DNA of 64,000 nt, from assembly GCF_040744945.1 (NCBI RefSeq), contig NZ_CP160453.1, forward strand, positions 6,262,001 through 6,326,000, read 5' to 3'. Made by a program: the position numbers and the translations under genes. This document shows positions 24,758-33,604 of this stretch, in pieces. Position 1 is the first letter of the stretch, and the number at the start of each line of letters is the position of its first letter. The notes under the pieces were generated by a model. The model was given only the letters and a program-made list of their open reading frames with translations. It did not search any database and was not told the origin of the DNA. The DNA comes from Saccharothrix sp. HUAS TT1 (GTDB taxonomy: Bacteria > Actinomycetota > Actinomycetes > Mycobacteriales > Pseudonocardiaceae).

Positions 24758-27553
24758 GTGGCCGGGGGCGTGCAGCTGGTCGGACGGGAGGCCGAGGCCG
24801 CGGTGGCGGTCGGGGTGCTCGACCGGGCCCGGACCGGGACCGCGTTCCTGGTCGTGTCCGGCGAGGCGGGCATCGGCAAGACCTCGCTGTGGGAGCACGT
24901 GCTCGAGGAGGCGCGGCAGCGCGGGCACGTCGTGCTGTCGTGCCGACCGGCCGAACCGGAGGCGCGGCTGTCCTACGGCGGCCTGATCGACCTGCTCGAC
25001 CGCGTCGACGGCGCGCTGATCGCCCGATTACCCGGCCCGCAGCGGGCGGCGCTGGACGTCGCGCTGCTGCGCCGCGACGCCGAGGACGGCGCCGGAGACC
25101 CGCGAGCGGTGCACGTCGCGGTGCTGAACGTCGTGCGCGCGTTGGCCGCGCGGTCACCGCTGGTGCTGGCGGTGGACGACGTGCAGTGGCTGGACGAGCC
25201 CAGCGCCGCCGTCCTGGAGTACGCGCTGCGCCGCCTGGCCGGCGAGCACGTCGCGGTCGTGCTCTCGGTCCGGTCCGCCGACGGGGACGCGCCGCTCGGC
25301 CTGGCCGGTCGCGAGGACCTGACCCGGCTGCGGCTGGCCGGGCTGAGCATCGGCGCGCTGCACCGGCTGGTCCGCTCCCGCCTGGGCACGCCGCTGTCCC
25401 GGCCGACGCTGATCCGCCTGCGGCAGGCGTGCGGCGGCAACCCGCTCTACGCCCTGGAGATCGCCCGCGCGCTGCCGGACCTCGGCGGGGTGGTCGCGCT
25501 CGGCCACCCGCTGCCCACGCCGCGGGCGGTCGGCGAGCTGCTGGCCGACCGGCTCGCCGCGCTGCCGGAGGGCAGCCGGGACGCGCTGCTGTGCGCGGCG
25601 GCGCTGTCGCAGCCGACCGTCGACCTGGTGCGCCGGGCGCTGGGCGACCCGGACCGGGCCGAGCGCGCGCTGGTCGACGCCGAGGACCACGGCGTGATCG
25701 AGATCGAGTCGGGCGCCATCCGGTTCACCCACCCGCTGATCGGCTCGACGCTGTTCTCCTCGGTGTCGGGCAGCAGGCGCCGGATGGTCCACCGCAGGCT
25801 GGCCGAGGTCGTCGGCGACCCGGAGACCCGCGCGCTGCACCTCGCGCTGGGCACCGACGGGCCCGACGCCCGGGTCGCCGCCGCCCTGGCCGAGGCCGCG
25901 CGCGACGCCCAGGCGCGCGGTGCGCCCAACACCGCGGCCCGGCTGTGGGAGCTGGCCGGGGCGCACGCGGTCGAGCCGCGGCACCGGGCCGTCTCGCTGG
26001 CCTCGGCCGCCGTGGCCCGCTGCTTCGCCGGTGACGCGCCGGGCGCGGGCGAGCTGATCAAGGCGTTCAGGCCGGACGACGTCCCGGCGGGACCGGAGCG
26101 GGCGGTGGTGCTGCTCGACCTCGCGCTGGCGGTGTTCCTGGTGGACGGTCCGGTCGCGGCGACCACGCTCACCGACCAGGCGCTGGCGCACGTGGGCGAC
26201 GACCCGGTGCTGCGCGCCACCGCCTACCTGCGCCGGTCGCTGTTCTGCCAGCACGACACCCGGCTGCGGTGCCGCAACACCGAGCAGGCGCTGGAGGCCA
26301 TCGCCGGGCACGAGGACGACGCGCCGACCGACCTGGTCGCCTGCATCCTGATCTCCAGCGCCTACTACCGGCTGCTGGCCGGGGTCGGCCTGTTCACCGC
26401 CGACGTCGAGCGCGGCGCGGCCCTGGTGTCGCCGACCAGCCAGGTCCGGGAGGCCCGGATGGCCCGCAGCACCCTGCGCGTGCTGACGAAGTACCTGGAC
26501 CCGGTGCGCGCCCGGGAGCGGATCGAGGCGGCCCACCGGGAGGAGGCCGGGCGCGAGGACGAGGCGGTGGTCGTGCACGAGCTGGTGCACCTGGCCGAGC
26601 TGGACGTCTGGTTGGGCGACTGGGCGCGGGCCGGGCAGCGGGCGGCCGAGGCGGTGGAGGGCGCCGAGCAGACCGGGCAGCGGCCGTGGTTCGCCTACGC
26701 CCTCTACACGCGCGCGCTGGTCGACGCGCACCGCGGCCGGTGGGAGCAGGCGCACGACGCGGCGACCCGCGGCCTGCGGGTCGCCACCGAGCTGGACGAC
26801 CCGTGGGTCGCGGTGCACCAGCGGGCCGTGCTCGGGTTCGTCGAGCTGTCCCGCCGGTCGCCCGCGGCGGCCCGGGAGCACCTGACGGCCGCCGCGGCGT
26901 TGTGCGACGAGGTGGGCATGGCCGACTTCCCGATCAGCTCCCTGTACGGCGACCTGGTCGAGGCGGCGGTGGAGCTGGGCCGGCAGGCCGAGGCGGCGAG
27001 GTTGCTGGCGGAGCTGGAACACCGGCGCGACCGCGCGCCACGGCCGTGGATCACCGTCGTCACGGCCAGGTCGGGCGCTCTCGTGCGGATGGCGGGCGGT
27101 GACCCGGACGGCGCGGAGGCGGCGTTGGCGGCGGCCGACGAGGCGCTGCGCCTGCTGCCGATGCCGTTCGAGCGGGCCCGCACCGACCTGGTGCGCGGCC
27201 GGGTCCTGCGGCGACGGCGGGTGAAGCTCGCCGCCCGGGAGCCGCTGCTGGCGGCACGGCGGGCGTTCGACCGGCTGGGCGCGCCGTCCTGGGCGGACGA
27301 GGCCGACGCGGAGCTGGCCAGGCTCGGCCTGCGGCGCGGTGACGAACGCGGCGCCGAGCACGAGCTGACCGCCTCGGAACTGCGGATCGCACGCCTGGTG
27401 GCCGCCGGGATGAGCAACCGGGAGGTCGCGGGGGCGGCGTACGTGACCGCCAAGACGGTCGAGGCGCACCTGACCCGCATCTACCGCAAGACCGGCGTGC
27501 GCACCCGCCGGGAACTGGCGCGGCTGGACTTCCTGCGGGAGCCGGAGCGGTAG
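24758..27553 (+). CDS. Large ATP-binding LuxR-family (LAL) transcriptional regulator
   Basis: A regulator of 931 residues. An N-terminal AAA/STAND ATPase carries Walker A GEAGIGKT (residues 35-42) and Walker B LVLAVDDVQWLDEPS (about 140). A long helical, TPR-like middle follows. The C-terminal LuxR helix-turn-helix reads LTASELRIARLVAAGMSNREVA...TAKTVEAHLTRIYRKTGV (about 868-915). LAL proteins often control antibiotic or sugar gene clusters in actinomycetes. No gene cluster directly adjoins it; TrpF diverges and a small protein follows. GTG 24758 and GTG 24770 are possible starts. Confidence 0.93.
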   Translation: MAGGVQLVGREAEAAVAVGVLDRARTGTAFLVVSGEAGIGKTSLWEHVLEEARQRGHVVLSCRPAEPEARLSYGGLIDLLDRVDGALIARLPGPQRAALDVALLRRDAEDGAGDPRAVHVAVLNVVRALAARSPLVLAVDDVQWLDEPSAAVLEYALRRLAGEHVAVVLSVRSADGDAPLGLAGREDLTRLRLAGLSIGALHRLVRSRLGTPLSRPTLIRLRQACGGNPLYALEIARALPDLGGVVALGHPLPTPRAVGELLADRLAALPEGSRDALLCAAALSQPTVDLVRRALGDPDRAERALVDAEDHGVIEIESGAIRFTHPLIGSTLFSSVSGSRRRMVHRRLAEVVGDPETRALHLALGTDGPDARVAAALAEAARDAQARGAPNTAARLWELAGAHAVEPRHRAVSLASAAVARCFAGDAPGAGELIKAFRPDDVPAGPERAVVLLDLALAVFLVDGPVAATTLTDQALAHVGDDPVLRATAYLRRSLFCQHDTRLRCRNTEQALEAIAGHEDDAPTDLVACILISSAYYRLLAGVGLFTADVERGAALVSPTSQVREARMARSTLRVLTKYLDPVRARERIEAAHREEAGREDEAVVVHELVHLAELDVWLGDWARAGQRAAEAVEGAEQTGQRPWFAYALYTRALVDAHRGRWEQAHDAATRGLRVATELDDPWVAVHQRAVLGFVELSRRSPAAAREHLTAAAALCDEVGMADFPISSLYGDLVEAAVELGRQAEAARLLAELEHRRDRAPRPWITVVTARSGALVRMAGGDPDGAEAALAAADEALRLLPMPFERARTDLVRGRVLRRRRVKLAAREPLLAARRAFDRLGAPSWADEADAELARLGLRRGDERGAEHELTASELRIARLVAAGMSNREVAGAAYVTAKTVEAHLTRIYRKTGVRTRRELARLDFLREPER

Positions 27554-27623
27554 CGGGTCGGCGGGTCGATTGTGGGGTTCTCCCCTGATTCGTCGGCCCA
27601 CCCCCGCTGCCACAGTGGTCACC

Positions 27624-27947
27624 ATGATCGACGCCGGGGCGGGGGCGACCAGGCTCTTCCTGGTCGAGTGCTACCTGCACGCGGCGAACCCGCGTGAGGT
27701 CGCCGTCGCGGTGGAGGCGGTCCGCGCGGCCGGGGAGCGGTCCGCGTCGGCGTTGGCCCTGCGGTGCTGCCTCGCGATCCCGGGCGACGACAGCTACTTC
27801 TGCGTCTTCGCCGCCGACGGGGCCGAGGTCCTGGCGACGGCGTTCGACCTGGCCGGGGTGGCGTTCGAGCGGATCGTCGAGGCCGCCGCGGTGCCGTGGG
27901 ACCGGCCCACCGCGCTGCCGGCGTTCGAGTCGGTCCGTCCGGGGTGA
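27624..27947 (+). CDS. Small DUF4242-like (ferredoxin-fold) protein
   Basis: A 107-residue protein beginning with a strand-like RLFLVECYLHAANPREVAVAVEAVRAAGE and later CCLAIPGDDSYFCVFAADGAEVL, FDLAGVAFERIVEAAAV. The alternating strand/helix plan and the F-L-V-E start resemble small DUF4242/nickel-binding-like proteins, which are single ferredoxin-like domains of unknown role. I cannot assign a function. It lies 70 bases after the LAL regulator and before a strong terminator hairpin, so it could be co-transcribed with the regulator. Confidence 0.55.
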   Translation: MIDAGAGATRLFLVECYLHAANPREVAVAVEAVRAAGERSASALALRCCLAIPGDDSYFCVFAADGAEVLATAFDLAGVAFERIVEAAAVPWDRPTALPAFESVRPG

Positions 27948-28029
27948 AGCGCCCGGCGGCAGCGCGTCCCGCGAGCGCGACCGCCGGTGGTGACGGCGAA
28001 GGCGGGGCCGCCGCCTGGTGTTCGCCGGG

Positions 28030-28070
28030 CGGGGCCGGTGTCACACGACTGGGGGCTGACACCGGCCCCG
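28030..28070. terminator. Strong bidirectional terminator hairpin
   Basis: A perfect 14-base inverted repeat, CGGGGCCGGTGTCA (28030-28043) and its complement (28057-28070), with a 13-base loop. It lies between the convergent DUF4242-like gene and the polytopic membrane protein gene. Confidence 0.85.
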
Positions 28071-28155
28071 TGCCCTAAGGGCCGGGAGCAGGCCCTCGCT
28101 CCGCACGGTCCAGCGGTCGGCCGGGAAGCCGGGGCACGACGGGTGGTTCGGCGGG

Positions 28156-29502
28156 CTAGCGACTCTCCCCGGCGACCTGAGCCGGTTCCTCGGCCGGGTC
28201 GCCCGGCGAGGCGGCCTGACGCCGTGCCGACCGGTCGAGGACGGCGATCGTGACGAGCAGGATCGTGGCGATGCCGAGCCACGCCGCCCACAGCCCGGTG
28301 CGCGAGCCCTCCGGGAGCATGGTGCCGCTGCCCTCGTACTGCGCGAACACCTGCAACAACGCCCGCAGCGACAGGACGAGGCCGAACAGCAGCGGCCCCA
28401 GGACGACCGGCAGCGCACGACGCCGCGCCAGGTCCGGCGCGACGGTGGCGGCGGTGGCGGTGACGGCCGCGAGGCACAGCGCCACCAGCACCTCGGCGGG
28501 CAGGAACAGCGGCTCGCCGGACGCCATCTCGACGTACGACCCGGTCACCGGGCCCGCCGTCGCCATGGTGAGCCCGATGACGGCGCAGGCCGACGCGGCG
28601 AGCGCCACGGCGAACCGGGTGCGGCCGACCAGCACGCCCACGACCAGTCCCGCCACGGCCGACGGCCACACGTCGGTCATCTGCCCGGCCGTGAAGTAGA
28701 TCGCCAACGTCAACGGCGCGGCCACGGCGAACAGCACGAGCCCGGCGGTCGACGCGCGCAGCCCCGAACCCAGCGTCGCGGCCAGCCCGACGGCGCACAG
28801 CAGCACGAGGACCCCCGCACCGGTGGTCGCGAACACGGGGGCCGGCAGCACCGGCAGCAGCAGGTGGTCGGCGACCGCGAGCAACGCCGGCAGCAGGGCG
28901 GCCCAGGTGCCGATGACCGCGGCACGGCGGCCGACCGGGGCCTGCTCCGCCTCGGGCACCCGGCCGGTGCGCGCGCCGTGCACGGCCAGCGCTCCCCCGG
29001 CCAAGCCCAGTACGGCGAAGCCGAGGTCCAGCCCGATCGAGCGTTCAGGGGTGTCGAGCCACGGCAAGCCGAGCAGCGTCGACCCCAGCAGCACGGCGCC
29101 CACGAGCCCGCCCGCCAGCGCCGCACCGCGTCCCGCCCGCAGGAGGGACGCCGCGCTGAGCACCCCGATGACGATGAGCGCGGTACCGGCGCCGCCGACC
29201 GCCCACAGCACGCTCCGCGCGCCGGGGCGACCGCTGAAGAAGTGCAGGTGCGACCAGGCCACCTCGGGCAGCTTCGCCGCGGCGCCCGCCACCAGCAGCC
29301 ACGGCCAGCGCCCGCTGGTCCACAGCCCGATGGCCACCGCCGCCGCGGGCACGGCCAGCAGCACGACGTTGTAGAGGTTCGCGCCGACGCCGGTGCCGGC
29401 GGTGGACAGCAGCGGCGGCGTGGCGCGACTGGCGTTGAGCAGGGCGAGGGCGGCGAGCGCGGGCGCGCCCCAGGTCCAGCCGTACCGGCGGATGACGTCC
29501 AT
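28156..29502 (-). CDS. Polytopic membrane protein of unknown function
   Basis: I do not recognise the family. The 448-residue product is almost all membrane: about twelve hydrophobic helices rich in Ala, Gly, Val and Leu (for example NLYNVVLLAVPAAAVAIGLW, LIVIGVLSAASLLRA, GLVLFAVAAPLTLAIYF, AAWLGIATILLVTIAVL). It ends in a charged tail (DRSARRQAASPGDPAEEP). No transporter signature, ATPase or catalytic motif is visible. ATG 29500-29502 (MDVIRRYGWTWGAP) follows a gap holding a terminator for the upstream GH5 gene. Confidence 0.75.
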   Translation of the reverse strand: MDVIRRYGWTWGAPALAALALLNASRATPPLLSTAGTGVGANLYNVVLLAVPAAAVAIGLWTSGRWPWLLVAGAAAKLPEVAWSHLHFFSGRPGARSVLWAVGGAGTALIVIGVLSAASLLRAGRGAALAGGLVGAVLLGSTLLGLPWLDTPERSIGLDLGFAVLGLAGGALAVHGARTGRVPEAEQAPVGRRAAVIGTWAALLPALLAVADHLLLPVLPAPVFATTGAGVLVLLCAVGLAATLGSGLRASTAGLVLFAVAAPLTLAIYFTAGQMTDVWPSAVAGLVVGVLVGRTRFAVALAASACAVIGLTMATAGPVTGSYVEMASGEPLFLPAEVLVALCLAAVTATAATVAPDLARRRALPVVLGPLLFGLVLSLRALLQVFAQYEGSGTMLPEGSRTGLWAAWLGIATILLVTIAVLDRSARRQAASPGDPAEEPAQVAGESR

Positions 29503-29558
29503 GCGCCGCAACGTAACCCGGAAAACCCCGGCCCCGGGGCGGAACCCGGGAAAGCGGA

Positions 29559-29582
29559 CGGGGCCCCGCGGACGAGGCCCCG
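29559..29582 (-). terminator. Terminator hairpin after the GH5 gene
   Basis: CGGGGCC (29559-29565) and GGCCCCG (29576-29582) with a 10-base loop, 15 bases downstream of the GH5 stop on the minus strand and ahead of the membrane-protein gene. Confidence 0.55.
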
Positions 29583-29597
29583 TCACGCTCGACGCCG

Positions 29598-31001
29598 TCA
29601 GCTCGTCGGGAAGTTGTCCTGGGTGCTGATCCGGCTCTTCAGCAGCGCGCCCGAGTCGGTGAGCACACCGCTGCTGGAGTAGTCACCGCCGTTGCAGGTG
29701 CCCGGCCGCAGCGCGGCGCTGCTCTCGTTCGCGTCCGAGTACGTCCAGTTCGCGTACCCGATCTTGAGCTGGTCGAGCAGGTCCAGCCAGGCCGTGGTGC
29801 TCGCCCGGTCGAACGTGCCGCCGCCGGTGGCCAGCACGGAGCCGAACTCCGTCACGAACAGCGGGAGCCGCTGGGCGGCCCGGCTGACGGTGGCCCGGTA
29901 GTTGTCCTTGTGCGACGCGGCGTAGAAGTGGAACGCGTACATGATGTTGGTCGCGTTGACCGGGTTGTTGATGACCTCGGTCTCGTTCGAGCCCTCCGAG
30001 ACGCCCAGCGACGACCACGCGCGGGTGCCGACGATGATCACGGCGTCGGAGTCGGCGGCGCGGATCACCGGGATGACCTGCTCGGCGTAGTTCTTGATCG
30101 ACTGCCAGCTGACGCCGTTGGGCTCGTTGGCGATCTCGTAGATCACGTTCTTCTTGTTCGCGTTGCGCGAGGCGACCTGCGAGAAGAACGTCTTCGCCCG
30201 CTCCAGGTTGAAGTTCGGGTCACCCGGCGTCAGGATGTGGAAGTCGATCATCGCGTACATGCCGCGCGCCTCGGCCATGTCCACCAGGCTGTTCACCCGG
30301 TTGGTGAACCCGCTCGGGTTCGTCTCGTAGCCCTGCTCCTGCACGTACATCGCGATCCGGAACAGGTCGGACTTCCAGTCCTTCGCCAGCGCGTCCAGCG
30401 ACGAGTTGTTGTAGCACTTGTCGAACCACTGGATGCCGTGCGTGCTCATGCCGCGCAGCTGGATCGGCCGGTTGAACTGGTTGCACAGGTTGACGCCGCA
30501 GACCCGCAGCTGGCCGTTGATAGCGACCGGCGTGGTGCCGACCGGCGGGTTCGTGGTCGTGGTGGTGGTCGACGTCGTGGTGCTGGTCGACGTGGTCGAG
30601 CCGGTGCAGGCGACGCCGTTGAGCGTGAACGACGTGGGCGTCGGGTTGCCGCCCGAGTACGAGCCGACGAACCCGAGGTCCGTGGACCCGCCCGTGCCGA
30701 GCGTCCGGTTCCAGTCGACGTTGGTGGCGGTGGCCGTGGAGCCGGACTGGGTCCACGTGGCGTTCCAGCCCTGGACGACCCGCTGCGACGTGTTGGGGAA
30801 CGACACGCCGAGTGACCACCCACTGATGGTGTCACCCAGGTTGGTGACCTTGACGCTGGCCTGGAACCCGCCCGACCACTGGCTGGTGACGGCGTAGTCC
30901 ACCTTGCAGCCCTGGGCGGCGGCCACGGCCTGCGGCAACACCATCGCCGCTGATCCGAGGACGACCGCACCAGCCGCAAGAACGGCGGTGGAGCGCTTCA
31001 C
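29598..31001 (-). CDS. Secreted endoglucanase: CBM2 - Thr linker - GH5
   Basis: A secreted cellulase of 467 residues. A signal peptide (MKRSTAVLAAGAVVLGSAAMVLPQAVA) leads into an N-terminal CBM2 (about 33-130; CKVDYAVTSQWSGGFQASVKV...GWSLGVSFP with surface Trp residues and paired Cys). A Ser/Thr linker follows at about 132-152, then a GH5 domain with QLRGMSTHGIQWF, the acid/base Glu in IYEIANEPNG and the nucleophile Glu in LFVTEFGSV. GTG 30999-31001 follows GAGGAGG at 6-7 bases. Directly upstream is a perfect CebR-type palindrome, so induction by cello-oligosaccharides is expected. Confidence 0.96.
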   Translation of the reverse strand: MKRSTAVLAAGAVVLGSAAMVLPQAVAAAQGCKVDYAVTSQWSGGFQASVKVTNLGDTISGWSLGVSFPNTSQRVVQGWNATWTQSGSTATATNVDWNRTLGTGGSTDLGFVGSYSGGNPTPTSFTLNGVACTGSTTSTSTTTSTTTTTTNPPVGTTPVAINGQLRVCGVNLCNQFNRPIQLRGMSTHGIQWFDKCYNNSSLDALAKDWKSDLFRIAMYVQEQGYETNPSGFTNRVNSLVDMAEARGMYAMIDFHILTPGDPNFNLERAKTFFSQVASRNANKKNVIYEIANEPNGVSWQSIKNYAEQVIPVIRAADSDAVIIVGTRAWSSLGVSEGSNETEVINNPVNATNIMYAFHFYAASHKDNYRATVSRAAQRLPLFVTEFGSVLATGGGTFDRASTTAWLDLLDQLKIGYANWTYSDANESSAALRPGTCNGGDYSSSGVLTDSGALLKSRISTQDNFPTS

Positions 31002-31026
31002 TGAGCCCCTCCTCATCTCGACAGAC

Positions 31027-31046
31027 GTCTGGGAGCGCTCCCAGAC
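31027..31046. promoter_or_regulatory. CebR-type cellulose-utilisation operator
   Basis: GTCTGGGAGCGCTCCCAGAC is a perfect 20-base palindrome containing TGGGAGCGCTCCCA (31030-31043), the published Streptomyces CebR box. It lies 26 bases upstream of the GH5 start codon. The cognate LacI-family CebR gene is not evident in this window. Confidence 0.9.
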
Positions 31047-31158
31047 TCGTCGGGAACGTACACCCGGAAGTGAGCCCCCGTACAGGGGTCGTCTCGCGGA
31101 GTGGCACAACGCCGTGACTCTCCGTGTCGAAATGTCTCGGCTCGCGAACGGCCGAACG

Positions 31159-32187
31159 TCAGCGAACGGCCGAACGGCGGCGCGCGGCCCGTGCCAGGAC
31201 CTCCAGCAGCGGGGTCGTGCGGTCCCAGCCCAGGCACCTGTCGGTGATGCTCAGGTCCGGGCGCAGCGGGGTCGCGGTCGGGCTCTGGCCGCCGTCGGCC
31301 AGGTAGGACTCGACCATCACGCCGACCAGGGCGCGGTTGCCCGCCGCGACCTGCTCGGCCAGGTCGGTCACCACGACCGGCTGGCGGTTGTGGTCCTTGC
31401 CGCTGTTGCCGTGCGAGGCGTCCACCACCACGCGTCGGGGCAGGCCGGCGGCGGTCAGGGCGTCCAGCGCCCCGGCCACGCTGCCGGCGTCGTAGTTGGG
31501 CCGGGAACCGCCGCGCAGCACCAGGTGCGCGTCCGGGTTGCCCGCGCTGCGCAGCGTGGTCAGCCGGCCGTCGTGCCCGACGCCGGGGAACGTGTGCGGC
31601 AGCCCGGCGGCCCGGATGGCGTCGACGGCGGTGTCGACCCGGCCCGTGACGCAGTTCTTCATGCCCACGGGCACCGGCAGCCACGACGCCAGGTGGCGGT
31701 GCGGCGGCGCGGCGACCGTGCGCGCGCCGATCGCGGCCCAGCTCACGGTGTCCGCGACGTGGTGCGCCAGCAGCGGGTCGACGAACTCGTAGGCCAGGGG
31801 CAGGCCGGTCGCCGCCGCCTGGACCAGGAACGACCGGCCCAGCCTCAGCCCGGCGGCGATGTCGCCCTTGCCGTCCAGGGTCGGGTCGGGCAGCAGGCCG
31901 GTCCACCCGGCGACCGTGCGCGGCTTCTCCAGGTACGCGCGCAGCACCACGACCAGGTCGTCGGACAGGCGTTCGGCGGCGGTGGCGAGCAGCCCCGCGT
32001 AGTCCAGGGCCGCCGCCGGGTCGTGGACCGAGCAGGGCCCGACCACGACCAGCAGCCTAGGGTCCCGGCCGGCCAGCACGGCGGCCACGGTCTCGCGGTG
32101 CCGGGCCACCGCGCCGGCCGCGGCGGCGGGCAGCGGGTCGGCCGCGACGACCTCGGCGGGTGCGGGCAAGGTGTCCTGGTCAGGCAT
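31159..32187 (-). CDS. 3-deoxy-7-phosphoheptulonate (DAHP) synthase, class I, siderophore-operon copy
   Basis: A 342-residue AroF/G/H-type DAHP synthase, the first step of the shikimate pathway (PEP plus erythrose 4-phosphate). Signatures are VVGPCSVHDP, RAYLEKPRTVAGW, VLRGGSRPNYD, VDASHGNSGKDHNRQP and GVMVESYL. It is the last gene of the siderophore operon, and its ATG overlaps the MFS stop by 8 bases. A dedicated copy here would raise chorismate supply for 2,3-dihydroxybenzoate under iron limitation. A local repeat, GCGAACGGCCGAACG at 31144 and 31162, spans the stop codon. Confidence 0.93.
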   Translation of the reverse strand: MPDQDTLPAPAEVVAADPLPAAAAGAVARHRETVAAVLAGRDPRLLVVVGPCSVHDPAAALDYAGLLATAAERLSDDLVVVLRAYLEKPRTVAGWTGLLPDPTLDGKGDIAAGLRLGRSFLVQAAATGLPLAYEFVDPLLAHHVADTVSWAAIGARTVAAPPHRHLASWLPVPVGMKNCVTGRVDTAVDAIRAAGLPHTFPGVGHDGRLTTLRSAGNPDAHLVLRGGSRPNYDAGSVAGALDALTAAGLPRRVVVDASHGNSGKDHNRQPVVVTDLAEQVAAGNRALVGVMVESYLADGGQSPTATPLRPDLSITDRCLGWDRTTPLLEVLARAARRRSAVR

Positions 32188-33604
32188 CTGCCGACCCCTT
32201 CTCGTGAGCGGCGGGTCGCCGGTGGCGGGGCAGCCTGGTCGCGCCGAGGACGGCGACGAGCGCCAGGCCGAGGACCCACCAGAACGTGTCGGCGAACGCC
32301 GCGGTGACGTCGGACCCGTTGGCGGCCAACCGGTCCTGCAGGACGACCGCGAGGATCGCCGTGCCGATCGAGCCGCCGACGGTGTTGAGCAGGTTCAGCG
32401 CGCTGGACGCGCGCGGGAGGTGCGAGGGTTCGATCCGGCTGTAGACGATGTTCATCACCGGCGCGCCGATCATCGCCGCGCCCAGGCCGCGCACCAGCAG
32501 CGAGGCGACGATCACCGCGTCGGGCAGCGCGTGCCCGAGCTGGGTGAACGGCGCCGTGCCGACCGCGACCAGGGCGATGCCGGTCAGCACCAGGGTGCGC
32601 GGTGCGACGGCGTTGATCGCGCGGCTGACGAACACCGAGGCCACCGCCGCGCCGACGCCCTGGGGCGCGAGCAGCAGCCCGGCCTCCCACGCCGTCAGGC
32701 CGCGACCGGTCTGGAAGTACAGGGGCAGCAGGAACATCGCGCCGAAGACCGACGCGCCGAGCACCGCCAGGGCCAGCGCCGCGACGCCGAACGGGGGTCG
32801 GGTGAACAGCCGCGGGTCGACCAGCGGCGTCCGGGTGGTCCGCAGGCCGTGCACGACGAAGGCGACCAGCATCCCGAGGCCGACCACCACGGCGCCCGCG
32901 GCCACCGCGGGCGCGTTGCCGTTGACCTCGGTGAGGCCGAACACCAGCACGGCCAAGCCGGGCGACAGCAGCAGCGCGCCGCGCAGGTCGAACGGCACGT
33001 CCCGCGAACCGGGGGCCGCCGCGGCCACGTGCCGGCGGGCCAGCAGGATCGCCACCAGCCCGATCGGCACGTTGACGTAGAACAGCCACGGCCAGTCCGC
33101 CACGCCGAGGATCGAGCCGCCGGCCAGCGGGCCGAGCACCGGCGACAGCAGCGGCACCACGCCGACCACGGCGATCACCCGGCCGATCCGGTCCCGACCG
33201 GCCGCCCGCGCGAGCAGCGCCTGACCGATCGGCGGCAGCAGCCCGCCGGCCAGGCCCTGCAGCACGCGGAACGCGATCAGGCTCGGCAGCGACCAGGCCA
33301 GCGCGCACAGCACCGAGCCGACCAGGAACACCGCCACCGCGACGAGCCACGTCCGCCGGCCGCCGAACCGGTCGGCCAGCCAGCCCGCCGCGGGCACCGC
33401 CGTGACGACCGCCAGCAGGTAGGCCGTGCTGACCCACTGGATGTCGGTGACCGGCGCGTCGAACCGCTCGGCCAGCGCGTCGATGCCGACGGAGACGATC
33501 GTGCTGTCCAGCGTCGCCATGAACGTGCCGAGCACGAGCACGAACGCGGTGCGCCACAACGCCGCGTCCACCGCGCGGCCGGTTCCGACCGCTCCCCCGC
33601 TCAC
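32180..33604 (-). CDS. MFS drug/siderophore exporter (DHA2 type)
   Basis: A 474-residue major-facilitator protein with about 12-14 helices. The EmrB/QacA-type motif FMATLDSTIVSVGIDALAE is in helix 1, motif A is GWLADRFGGRRTW and motif C-like glycines are in PLLSPVLGPLAGG. It sits between the NRPS and DAHP synthase genes: GTG 33602-33604 overlaps the NRPS stop by 4 bases and its own stop overlaps the next start. By position it is the probable exporter of the apo-siderophore. Confidence 0.9.
   Translation of the reverse strand: MSGGAVGTGRAVDAALWRTAFVLVLGTFMATLDSTIVSVGIDALAERFDAPVTDIQWVSTAYLLAVVTAVPAAGWLADRFGGRRTWLVAVAVFLVGSVLCALAWSLPSLIAFRVLQGLAGGLLPPIGQALLARAAGRDRIGRVIAVVGVVPLLSPVLGPLAGGSILGVADWPWLFYVNVPIGLVAILLARRHVAAAAPGSRDVPFDLRGALLLSPGLAVLVFGLTEVNGNAPAVAAGAVVVGLGMLVAFVVHGLRTTRTPLVDPRLFTRPPFGVAALALAVLGASVFGAMFLLPLYFQTGRGLTAWEAGLLLAPQGVGAAVASVFVSRAINAVAPRTLVLTGIALVAVGTAPFTQLGHALPDAVIVASLLVRGLGAAMIGAPVMNIVYSRIEPSHLPRASSALNLLNTVGGSIGTAILAVVLQDRLAANGSDVTAAFADTFWWVLGLALVAVLGATRLPRHRRPAAHEKGSADA

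Noticed and set aside
31144..31176. Tandem GCGAACGGCCGAACG repeat, 18-base period
   Set aside because: Only two copies, spanning the DAHP synthase stop; most likely a local slippage duplication.
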